DNA of 64,000 bases from the NCBI GenBank assembly GCA_945859605.1, contig OX243822.1:9707966-9771965 (forward strand). The letters are read 5' to 3'. A program made the translations under genes and the position numbers. This document shows, one piece after another, positions 49,201-56,690 of this stretch. The notes under the pieces were generated by a model. The model did no database searches, was not told where the DNA came from, and saw only the letters and a program-made list of their open reading frames with translations. Each line of letters begins with the position of its first letter. The first letter of the stretch is position 1. This stretch comes from Lumbricus rubellus (Eukaryota > Annelida > Clitellata > Crassiclitellata > Lumbricidae).

Positions 49201-49687
49201 TTTAAGGAATTTTTAGAACTGCACAACTCCTTTGCCATCCTCCATGGTAAATTACTTCCAATCGGAGGACAATGACAATTTTTTGCTAGTTTTAACTGTA
49301 CAAAAGTGCTTCTACAACTGCACAAATCCATTTAGAACTGCACATTTTGTGTACAACTGCACATTAAAAAAAGCCCTGCCTTGAAAAGGAGCTATAAAAA
49401 TCTATTTAACGAATAAATGAATATTTTACATCATGGTTCTTACTACAACTCCCTTGTTCTGTTTATCACAGGTTCCATCAAGACACGGCGGTCTACTCTG
49501 CTTTGGTCCAGTGGTTTCCGACGGCTATGGCATCTGCTACAATCCGATGGACGATCAACTCCTTTTCGCCATATCCAGGTGGAGATCATCCACTGAAACG
49601 GATGCCCTCAAGTTTTCCACCTACCTGGAACAGTCCCTGAACGACGGCCTCGCTCTCCTGGAACTTGGTGCCGGTTCCAAGCTGTAG
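37249..49687 (+). CDS. CRAT: Carnitine O-acetyltransferase
   Basis: Transfers short acyl groups between CoA and carnitine in mitochondria and peroxisomes. Fourteen exons join in frame: 37249-37296, 37883-38098, 38347-38433, 38798-38916, 39536-39589, 42038-42206, 42592-42763, 44051-44232, 45192-45292, 46125-46244, 47004-47126, 47872-48070, 48611-48748, 49472-49687; about 647 residues. The catalytic His (about residue 364) lies in FNYEHSAAEGPP; carnitine/CoA-site blocks YESGSLRKFQHGRTDTIRS and KISTSQ are intact. The Asp in ILNLID, which blocks long acyl chains in CrAT, is present, and the second gating Met is Leu, still bulky, so a short-chain enzyme is expected rather than CPT or COT. The N-terminus (MTLAVATRLAFAKNIALKQR) looks like a mitochondrial presequence, and the C-terminus SKL is a type 1 peroxisomal signal. 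Choline acetyltransferase is a less likely alternative. Odd: exon 5's acceptor is the end of a 38-bp array. Confidence 0.95.
38559..38751 (-). mobile_element. Copy of the 196-bp hAT-type MITE, inverted
   Basis: Reads GGGGCTTTTTTTACGTGCAG to TTTAAAAAGCCCTG, the reverse of the 6867 copy with scattered changes. Its 8-bp flanks no longer match. It lies just upstream of CrAT exon 4. Confidence 0.8.
39270..39535 (+). repeat. Seven identical 38-bp tandem units ending at the CrAT exon 5 acceptor
   Basis: Exactly 7 x 38 bp, each beginning GTGATAAAACAATAG and ending CATTGTTTTGTTGTTTAG. The last unit's AG at 39534-39535 is the acceptor used by exon 5. Each unit contains AAAACAAT and ATTGTTTT, an 8-bp inverted repeat. 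Each upstream unit is also a pyrimidine-rich AG followed by GTGATA. Confidence 0.97.
39744..41357 (-). mobile_element. RTE-type non-LTR retrotransposon, 5'-truncated, perfect 20-bp TSD
   Basis: The minus-strand frame (to the stop at 39780) is open over more than 500 codons from the 5' truncation near 41332. It holds reverse transcriptase blocks in order: NKAPGHDGIPIELVK, NYRTIAMISHTSKILLKII, NQAGFRKARGTRDHI, CFIDYSKAFDCIDH, KGVRQGCILSPFLFNLYAE, LRYADDTTLLAG, then FLGSMI and the C-terminal YGCETWTKTRDMEKKINACE. This matches RTE/BovB-like elements with an upstream AP endonuclease, which is missing here. ACATACAGACATGAAACATT is repeated exactly at 39724-39743 and 41358-41377, the target-site duplication. 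An open frame and perfect TSD indicate a young insertion into CrAT intron 5. Confidence 0.92.
41545..41960. repeat. A-rich dispersed repeat, inverted copy at 61360-61590
   Basis: AAAAAACGGAAA/AAAACGATGGAAAAAA-type sequence ending AAAAAACGACTTTTTCGCG. The reverse complement of the same order of motifs (ACGTCGTTTTTTCCG, CCCCATCGTTTTTTTCG, CTTAATTTTATTTTTTC, then CATCGTTTAACATCG) occurs in the NPDC1 intron at 61360-61590. Class unknown. Confidence 0.65.
43085..43147. mobile_element. Miniature TTAA-flanked inverted-repeat element (63 bp)
   Basis: TTAA|CCCTTTAATACCG ... CCGGCATTAAAGGG|TTAA: near-perfect termini with TTAA on both sides, as expected for an element mobilised by a piggyBac-type transposase. 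Similar tiny elements with different interiors lie at 45486-45557 and 48382-48456, and half a copy at about 45740. Confidence 0.65.
43195..43445. repeat. Inverted arrays of a 29-bp A/T-rich unit
   Basis: AATTAAATTGCAGAATATTT plus GGAAATAG is repeated four or five times (43195-43330), then about 50 bases later its reverse complement (ATTCTGCAATTTAATTCTAT) is repeated twice (43378-43445). The two arms could form a long hairpin. Confidence 0.8.
44270..44482 (+). repeat. tRNA-derived SINE, copy 3
   Basis: Starts GGGGCGCGGTGGTGTAGTGG, contains GGTTCGAGGTTCGAATTC and GGACCTTGGGCAAGTCC, and ends GGGGCGCTATAGCAAG plus ACAAATAAATA. It lies 38 bases after CrAT exon 8. Confidence 0.88.
44500..44765 (+). 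mobile_element. LINE 3'-end relic sharing the SINE tail
   Basis: A short frame reads SVDSFKSQL, a common C-terminal block of CR1/L2-type reverse transcriptases, and the end GGGAGCGCTTCTGAGTTG ... CTTGAAGGTGCACTATATAA matches the 3' tail of the SINE family. Badly decayed. Confidence 0.5.
45486..45557. mobile_element. Miniature TTAA-flanked inverted-repeat element (72 bp)
   Basis: TTAA|CCCTTTGAACCCGGAGC ... GGTGCAAAGGG|TTAA. The interior GAGCTCCCGTAACGCTATGG recurs in a half-copy at about 45740-45785, showing it is a repeat family. Confidence 0.65.
45818..45957 (+). repeat. tRNA-derived SINE, copy 4 (internally deleted)
   Basis: Has CGCGGTGGTGTAGTGGTGGC and GGACCTTGGGCAAGTCC but lacks the central block. 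It ends TTGAAGGGGCGCTATAACAA. Confidence 0.85.
46274..46345 (+). repeat. tRNA-like sequence (probable SINE head, not a functional tRNA)
   Basis: GTAGTGGTTAGCG (A box) and GGTTCGAATCC (B box) at tRNA spacing, with CTGTCAC in the anticodon-loop position as in tRNA-Asp, but acceptor and T stems do not pair well. A comparable tRNA-like head lies at 63018-63085 (CAGTGGTTAGCATG, GTTCAAATCC). Confidence 0.5.
46590..46930. repeat. Degenerate pyrimidine-rich tandem repeat in CrAT intron 10
   Basis: Imperfect units of CCCTTTATCTTCATCTAC type fill the region before exon 11. Confidence 0.6.
48382..48456. mobile_element. Miniature TTAA-flanked inverted-repeat element (75 bp)
   Basis: TTAA|CTCTTTCCCGCCGGATCGG ... 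TTCCGGCGGGAATGGG|TTAA; termini pair with one-base differences. It lies in the intron between CrAT exons 12 and 13, followed by a GATTGATAAATT-type array (48460-48600). Confidence 0.6.
49010..49430 (+). mobile_element. LINE 3'-end relic interrupted by the hAT-type MITE (49191-49378)
   Basis: The frame STWNGIPLTL followed by a Phe/Leu-rich stretch resembles the WNxLP block near the C-terminus of CR1-like reverse transcriptases. The tail GGGAGCGCCTCTGAGGAG is then interrupted by CAGGGCTGTTTTTAAGG ... AAAAAAAGCCCTG (188 bp). Flanks CTTTGAAG and CCTTGAAA look like an aged 8-bp TSD. After the MITE the LINE tail resumes (GGAGCTATAAAAATC). Confidence 0.65.
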
Positions 49688-49795
49688 GGCGTCACTGAGC
49701 TCCAGGCGATTTATGCCTGCGGGATATGTAGCTACGCTTGCGTCTGTTTTTTTGGGGTGGATATTATAAACATATGGGGGATTATTGCGTCTACT

Positions 49796-50080
49796 CAAGG
49801 CCGTAGTTTGGACGGGGGAAGTGTTTTGGGTGTTTGAACACCCCAGAAATAAATAGTGCTTTAATGAATATTTAATGCATTTACTAACACAGTCATGATG
49901 TAAGTACTAAGGGGACTTAATTTTGAAGCTCCTATTTCTATGTGACATTTTACAATAGATTAAAAATCGTCCTCCAACCCCTTAGTCAGTTGATTCGGCT
50001 GCTTGTCATCTTGCTGAAGTTCGAGTAAACACCCCCTCCCACCCTCCCCCCCGCGTAATAAAATCCTGGCTACGGTCTTG
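49796..50080. mobile_element. MITE with CAAGRCCGTAG termini in the CrAT 3' region
   Basis: CAAGGCCGTAGTTTGG at the left and CCTGGCTACGGTCTTG at the right are inverted repeats. No clear TSD. Starting about 110 bases after the CrAT stop, it may be in its 3' UTR. Confidence 0.6.
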
Positions 50081-50274
50081 CATATACTTTTTGTCTGCAA
50101 TTATCTGTGAGCTTTCTGGTAGAGCGGATCAAAACGCCAAGTTTGATTTCATATTTATTTTTATATTTATATTTTAGTGCTGCTATCGGAAGCTATGGTG
50201 CCGAAGAATTTTTTTTAGCTTTGTGATACTGAGGCAAGACTACTTGCAAGCATATATATTTTTTAGTCGGTGCT

Positions 50275-50645
50275 TTGTAGTTGATGCATGACAAAGTAGT
50301 TGTTATCTAAAATTTTGTGATGTAGCCATATTTTCATTTCGGCAATGTATTGTATTATGAACAGTTCTAGTAGCTGGAAAATTTACACCAATATTTTTTA
50401 TTGATTATTGCTATCGAATATGAAGTACAATTTTATGTGCTTTTGGTCTCTTTTGACTGTAGTTGATGCATGATAAAGTAGTTGTTATCTAATCGTGATA
50501 TACAGCCACTTTTCATTTCATCAATGTTTTGTATTACGGTATAAACTTTTCTAGTGTGTGAAAAAATTGCAAGAATATTTTTATTGATTATTGCTATCGA
50601 ATAAGATGTATAATTTTATGTTATTTAGGTTTCTTTTGACTGATG
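50275..50645 (+). repeat. Tandem duplication of about 185 bp
   Basis: TGTAGTTGATGCATGACAAA to TTTTGACTG (about 50275-50460) is repeated with about 80% identity to 50645, sharing TATTGATTATTGCTATCGAA at the same relative position. Confidence 0.8.
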
Positions 50646-51237
50646 TTGGTATTATTAGTGACTGTTACACACTTCCCGGGCTACTGGATAGTCATATACC
50701 TGCTGGGGCCTATTTAGCAGATGCACTTGCTTCAGGTCTGTTACTAGGGGCATAGCCATGAAAAAACTTTGGAGGGGTTTTCCGTATCAGGGGTTTTTCC
50801 GATGAACACCAAAATACACAGAAGTATTTTTCTAATTCGGAAATTATATCTGAGGTTTGAAACCTATAAATAAATGTGCATTATTTATATTCATTGTAGT
50901 TGAGTAATGTTAAACTTGGAGTCTGCAGTATGAAGAGTATTCTAGGCTAGGCTCTCAACTCATGATTTCCCATGATTTGCCACTTGACAGTGAAGCACTA
51001 GCCATACGCCTTTGACTTTGTGGTTGGATGCTAGGTAATGAAGATGGGTGTGTGCTTTAGTGTATCTCCCTTTGTTTCCATTCTAGTGGAGGGCATAAGG
51101 GTTGGATGACAAATGCCTGATTGTTGCAGAGCTATTTTGTGTCTTTCATCATTTGCTTAAGAGCTTGACTAATGACTTTGACCTTTACCATGTTTTTTCG
51201 CATCACAGATTGAGACAGGTATACAGGCTGATAGAAA

Positions 51238-51715
51238 CGGATGGATGAATGGTTGGGTGGATGATGGATGGATGGATGGATGGTTGGGTGGATGGATGGT
51301 GCTTCTGGAAACTCTGTCGGAGATGAATGGATGGATGGATGGTTGGGTGGATGGATAATGGATGGATGGTTGGGTGGATGGATGGATGGATGGGATGGAT
51401 GGATGAATGGATGGTTGGGTGGATGGATGGATGGATGGATGGTTGGGTGGATGGATGGATGGATGGATGGTTGGGTGGATGGATGGATGGTTGGGTGGAT
51501 GGATGGATGGATGGATATATGGATGGATGGTTGGTTGGATATATGGATGGGTCGTTCTGGAAACTCTGGATGGATGAATTAATGGTTGGAGGGTTGAGAA
51601 GATGGATGTTTTGTATGAATGGATGGATGGGTGGGTGGGTAGGTAGGTAGGTGGGCGAATGAGTCTAGTTGGTTGGATGGATGGGTAGGTGGGTGTGTGG
51701 CTGGATTGAAAGACG
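51238..51715. repeat. (GGAT/GGTT)n minisatellite
   Basis: Units of GGATGGATGGATGGTTGGGT. Open frames of the DGWMVGWM type are artefacts. Related GGAT arrays lie at 23476-23710 (starting at the IF exon 6 donor), 53860-53970 and 60430-60690. Confidence 0.92.
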
Positions 51716-52228
51716 AATTAATTGTGTTACGCGAAGCTAATTGATCATTAGGTAACGAACTTCAGGAGTCGTACGTGATTTCAAGTAGAAGACGATTTTT
51801 GATTCGTGATTGCTTTCGAGAGAGAGATGTAGAAATCGTTAATGATGTTACTCTAGAAGTAATTGTAGTATTATTGTAGTTGTTCTTAATGTCAGAGCAG
51901 AACGTTTATGCTACGCTGATAATTGTCTTTAGGAAATTTGTTATTCTTTGTAAAGATTGATGGGATCAATAATTACTTTTACATCATCGTTTGTGTATTT
52001 TAAACGCCACCGCTCGTAGACTATGAAATTTTCATGATTGTAAACGATTTCTTTTGCATTAAATGTCATGTGAAATACAATGTCGTGTGAGAGATTTCTT
52101 TGATGGGGGGACCCATTGAACCAGCATCAGTCAGTCACCATCAGTGGCACAGTGGATAGCTCCATGAAGTGGAACTACCAGTTTCATACCATTTCCGGTA
52201 TTGATTTAGTGTTCAATTAAATGCAAAA

Positions 52229-52328
52229 CAATAGTATCGGGGACCGAATGACTACACTAACCTTAACAGACCCTCATGACACCTATCCTGACCCTCACCG
52301 ACGTGTCGGGTCCCGATAGTATAGTTAT
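52229..52328. mobile_element. Short TIR element, relative of 56473-56690
   Basis: ATAGTATCGGGGACCGA at the left and CGGGTCCCGATAGTATAG at the right form inverted ends. The interior has ACCCTCA repeats. Confidence 0.65.
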
Positions 52329-52520
52329 GCTCAATTGAATGATATGAAAAGTCTCATAATTGAGTGCTGTCACTGTCATGTTTATACTAACTATATAGAC
52401 ATTGAATTTGATTTAATCAGTTAATCTATTTGTTCTTGTGAAAAGTAAGGGGTATTGGCGGAGAATTGTGGAGACGGCTACGCTCCGGAATGGGGCTCGC
52501 CCTTGATGATGATGATGATG

Positions 52521-52730
52521 TACAGAATGCTTCTACAACTGCACAAATCCATTTAGAACTGCACATTTTGTGTAAAACTACACGTTAAAAAGCCCTGCTT
52601 CCATTGTGAATTGTTCACGAACGGATGATTTTTTAAACTCTTTTAAACTGCACAAAAATGCTTTTACAGCTGCACAATAATTCATATGGTACTACCCTTT
52701 TTGTGTAGAACTACTGCACACTAAAAACTA
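52521..52730 (+). mobile_element. Two partial copies of the 196-bp hAT-type MITE
   Basis: 52521-52597 matches the 3' half of the element (CTTCTACAACTGCAC to AAAAAGCCCTG). 52637-52730 is a more diverged stretch with AAACTGCAC and CAGCTGCACAAT. Confidence 0.7.
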
Positions 52731-53088
52731 AAAGCACGACCATGGTACTGGCATCATATAACATGTGTCTCCAAAAGTTTTATTATCTAACGGCAGTAGG
52801 CCTATATTTAGTATATTTAGCCTATGTATGCAGTTATGTATGCAGATATAATATTATGTCATGCATCTGGATTCTGGCCATTTCTATAGCGCCATTAAGA
52901 ACCTGCCAGAGCAAGGCATTGGTTGATGTTCGTGTCCGTGTAAAACTGAAGGACAAGCTAGAATCCCAATGCTACAGTTTAGCCAAAGCCAATTTCGATA
53001 TATATATAATTATATTATATATATATATATATATAATATATATTATATTTTATATTATATTTATATTATATATAATATATACATTTAT

Positions 53089-53119
<31 letters not shown>

Positions 53120-53288
53120 CGTAGAGCCTGGTGCAGAGTTCACCTGCTGTGATGTCGGGACTGATTTTCCAACTGACTGTCTTTCCGTAGAAGCGTCTTC
53201 CCGTCCTTTTCCGGTGGTCGATGGTTGTCTTTCAGCGGGGGGGGGGGGGCGAGGGGTTATGGTGGACAGCTGGCGACCGGTGGCCGGT

Positions 53289-53737
53289 GTCACGAAAAGG
53301 ATTATCCCCCCAGAAAGGTATCCGGGGGGATGAATTAGTCTATCCCCCCGGATGGAATTAACCGGTCTAGACTATCCGGGGGGATAAACCATTCTATCCC
53401 ATTTTTTGAAAAATGCGTATAATTGAAATATTTATTTTCTAATCAAAATTTAAAGTCACTCTAATTGTTTTAAGTGTCCTAAGCAATGTTCAGAGAAAGG
53501 CAACTCGAAATTATTTAGTGACTCTAAGTGTTTTTAAGTGTTTCAAAAGTTTTAAGTGCTCTAAAACCAAAGCAAAAAATATCAAAATAAAAAAATAAAC
53601 ATACCCGTTAGTGTCATTGGTCAAAACAAAGCAGATAAAAATTAATTTGCAAAAAATAAATTCACGCGGAAGTGACTTTTTGACTTTTCCTCTTTTGGGG
53701 GGATACGATTAATACGGGGGATACTCTATTTCGTGAC
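53289..53737. mobile_element. TIR element with ATCCCCC/GGGGGAT repeats, 449 bp
   Basis: GTCACGAAAAGGATTATCCC at the left faces GGGGGATACTCTATTTCGTGAC at the right, imperfect TIRs. Inside the left quarter are four or five alternating ATCCCCCC and GGGGGGAT blocks. Flanks TGGCCGGT and AGGCCGGC may be an aged 8-bp TSD. No ORF of note. Confidence 0.7.
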
Positions 53738-54069
53738 AGGCCGGCTGTAAATCCGGCATTTAGACAGGAAAATTGCGTAATTGAGTCACTGATGAAGAAC
53801 CGTGGTCCAGGATATGCCACTCAACCGTGTGTTATGCTTCTTAGCACGAGCCCATTAGACGGATGGGTGGATGGATGGATGGATGAATGGATGGATGGAT
53901 GGATGGATGGGAGGACAGACTGCAGAGGCTGAAGGGAGGGCGAATATGGATGGATGGTGGGAGGGAGATGGGAGGGGAAAGGCAGGCAGACATAGGTAAT
54001 AGGTATAGATAAAATAGACGAATAGAGGCAAACAGTATGACTGGTCACTGGATAGTAATAAAGACGTAA

Positions 54070-54184
54070 AGAAACTGTCTGTCTGTCTTGTCTGTCTGTC
54101 TGTCTGTGTCTGTCTCTCTCTGTCTCTGTCTCTCTCTGTCTCTTTCTTTCTTTCTCTCTCTCTCTCTCTGTCTGTCTGTCTGTC

Positions 54185-54251
<67 letters not shown>

Positions 54252-54271
54252 TTCTCTCTATCTCTCTCTCA

Positions 54272-54302
<31 letters not shown>
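54070..54302. repeat. (CTGT)n, (CTCT)n and (CA)n microsatellite
   Basis: Successive CTGT, CTCT and CA runs. The apparent 166-codon minus-strand frame is repeat translation. Confidence 0.93.
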
Positions 54303-54306
<4 letters not shown>

Positions 54307-54485
54307 CACACGCACGCACAAATAGCTGAATGCTGTGGTAATCTAAAGTCGATACAGCGCAGGAGCGTCCTATGACATCATAGATCTGTGACGTCTTCAA
54401 CAATTGTTGACTAGTCTATTGCAGTTAATGTCAGTAATTTTCGTTTATTCAATTATCATCTGGCAGTAACCGTATGCATGTCATG

Positions 54486-55829
54486 TCATGTCAATACGCC
54501 GACGTCGCTGCGCGACGGTTGGCTACATGAGTGGACCAAAGTACTCCAGCAATATCTATCCTTTACAGTCCGCAATAGCGCCGCTCCTGATAAACCGGTC
54601 CACAGCGTGATGTTATCAAGCCAGCATATTCTAGGTCTACCGCGACCGCGAACACCCTGCACTAATCCCGTCATGACACTATTTTCAATATTGTCCGGCT
54701 GTCGCAGGATGTGACCGAAGTAACGTAATTTCCGGGTTTTGACATGACCTAATAACTCGCTTTTTGTCCCTGCTAATTTGTAAACTAGTTCATTAGTCAA
54801 CATTTCTGTCCATGAAATACGTAGTAGTTTCCTGATGCATTTGTTTTCGAAAGCCTGTATAAGTCTTTCCTCCTCCTTCTTAAGAGTCCACGTCTCACAA
54901 CCGTATGTTGCCACTGGCCATACTAAGGCCCTCATCAGTCGTATCTTTGTCTTGGAGCTGATTGCCTTGTTCTTCCAAACCTTTGTCAACTTAATCATGA
55001 CTGATGTACCCATGGCTAACCTTGACTTTACTTCTACATTACAGTCTGCATCTTTCGTTATTCTGCTTCCCAGATAGACAAAGGAGTCAACCTGTTCTAA
55101 ACTACCGTTGATTACTCTTATATCCAACAACGTGTCCGTATTTGTCATGACCTTTGTCTTTTCAGCATTAATCTTCATGCTATACTCGTTTGCAGATCTC
55201 TCAATTCTGTCCACCAATTCTTGTAGCTCCTCTGGTGATGTAGTCAGTAACACAATGTCGTCCGCGTATCTTAGGTTGTTAATGGTTTTACCCCCGATTC
55301 TGAATCCACCGGTGAATCCTTCCAAGGCTTTTCTCATTACTTGTTCAGCTAAAATGTTGAAAAGGCACGGTGAAAGGTTACACCCTTGACGCACTCCTTT
55401 CTTAACTCTGAACCATGGTGACGTGAGTCCATCTGTCCTAATATTTGCGCGTTGTTGTTTATAAAGTTTCTGCAGCAGCTGAACTATTTGAGGCGGGAAA
55501 CCCATTTCTAACATGGTTAACCAGAGTTTGTCATGTTGTATCATGTCAAACGCTTTTGTGAAGTCAATGAAGCAGAAATATATTGGTTGGTTCCTTTCCC
55601 TTGCTTTTTCGAGAATTATTCGGAGGTTTGCGATTTGGTCACGTGTGCCTCTTCTAGGTCTAAAACCAGCTTGTTCTTGGGCGATTTCGCTTTCAAGTTT
55701 GGATTGTATCCGTTCTAGAATCACACGTAACAGGATCTTGCTTGCATGAGAGACCAGTGCGATAGTACGGTAGTTTCCGCAATAAAGCGGGTCACCTTTC
55801 TTGAAAAGCGGGATGAAAGTTGACTGTTA
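54486..55829 (-). mobile_element. RTE-type non-LTR retrotransposon, 5'-truncated (second family)
   Basis: The minus-strand frame is open from the truncation at about 55829 to the stop at 54486 and carries FIPLFKKGDPLYCGNYRTIA, QAGFRPRRGTRDQIANLRII, CFIDFTKAFDMIQHDKLW, KGVRQGCNLSPCLFNILAEQ, LRYADDIVLLTTS, VYLGSRIT and YGCETWTLKKEEERLIQAFE. These are RT palm and C-terminal blocks of RTE/BovB-like elements, only moderately similar to the copy in CrAT. No stop interrupts about 445 codons. It is inserted within the CRE-like palindrome array, whose units lie on both sides. Confidence 0.88.
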
Positions 55830-55919
55830 ATAATTTTATGGTGTACGTTGATAAAGTTGGGAAAGTTGACTGTGTATGCATGTACAGTTATGCAATTCAG
55901 ACAAAGTTTAGGCATGTCC

Positions 55920-56350
55920 TCTTATAACGTCATAGGTCTGTGACGTCTTCCCTTTGTTGATGAGTCTATGGCTGATGCATGACCGTCTAGATTTGAATAA
56001 ATCTATAAAGCCATGGAAAAGATGTCGACATAGTTGGCAATGAGTTTAGGGACGTCCTATGACGTCATAGGTCTCTGACGTCTTTCCATTGTTGCTAATT
56101 TTATGGTGTACGTTGATAAAGTTGGGAATTAGTTCATGGAAACCCTATGACATCATAGGTCTGTGACGTCATCCCATTGTTGTTGATTGCATGTAGCCTA
56201 TTTGGCGACAAAGATGAGAATGAGTTCATGGAAGCTCTTATATTTAGAAGCCGTTGAGAGAAACTCCCATGACATCATAGGTCTGTGACGTCATTTCATT
56301 GTTGACGAGTTTATAGTATTATGTCGATAATAAAGTTGGGAACGAGTTGT
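55920..56350. repeat. Tandem array of paired CRE-like palindromes (fifth unit at 54369)
   Basis: Each unit of about 100-120 bp holds GACRTCATAGGTCTGTGACG followed by TC, then a CATTGTTG block and often GTACGTTGATAAAGTTGGGA. Four units are at about 55926, 56050, 56150 and 56270, another at 54369 beyond the RTE insertion. TGACGTCA/ATGACGTCAT is the consensus for CREB/ATF-type bZIP proteins; function is only inferred. Confidence 0.75.
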
Positions 56351-56472
56351 CGGATCTGCACTCTTGCCACGATCTTTACTTTTATCCATAACAATTTCAT
56401 TATGATTATTTTCATATAGGCCTACATTGTCGGTCGAGTAGCGGAATAACAGTATTGACAAACTGGTGGCAT

Positions 56473-56690
56473 AACTATAGTATCGGGGACCGACGCGGCG
56501 GTTAGTGTCAGGTTAGGCGCGTCGTGAGGGTCGGTTAAGGCCCTGGTTGAGCGTCGTGAGGGTCGGTTATAGTCAGATTAGTCGTCATGATGGTTGGTTA
56601 GGTCAGATCAAGCGTCGTGAGGATTTGCTATAGGGATAGGAATCATAGGATTAGGTTTAGTGTCGTCATTCGGTCCCCGATACTATAGTT
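56473..56690. mobile_element. TIR element (218 bp) with perfect 21-bp ends
   Basis: Left end AACTATAGTATCGGGGACCG(A); the right end is its exact complement. The interior has four GTCGTGAGGGTYGGTTA-type tandem units. A shorter relative is at 52229-52328. Confidence 0.85.

Noticed and set aside
37249..49687. Choline acetyltransferase or carnitine palmitoyltransferase
   Set aside because: SKL end, mitochondrial-like N-terminus and the retained chain-length gate Asp fit CrAT; no CPT-type N-terminal membrane segments.
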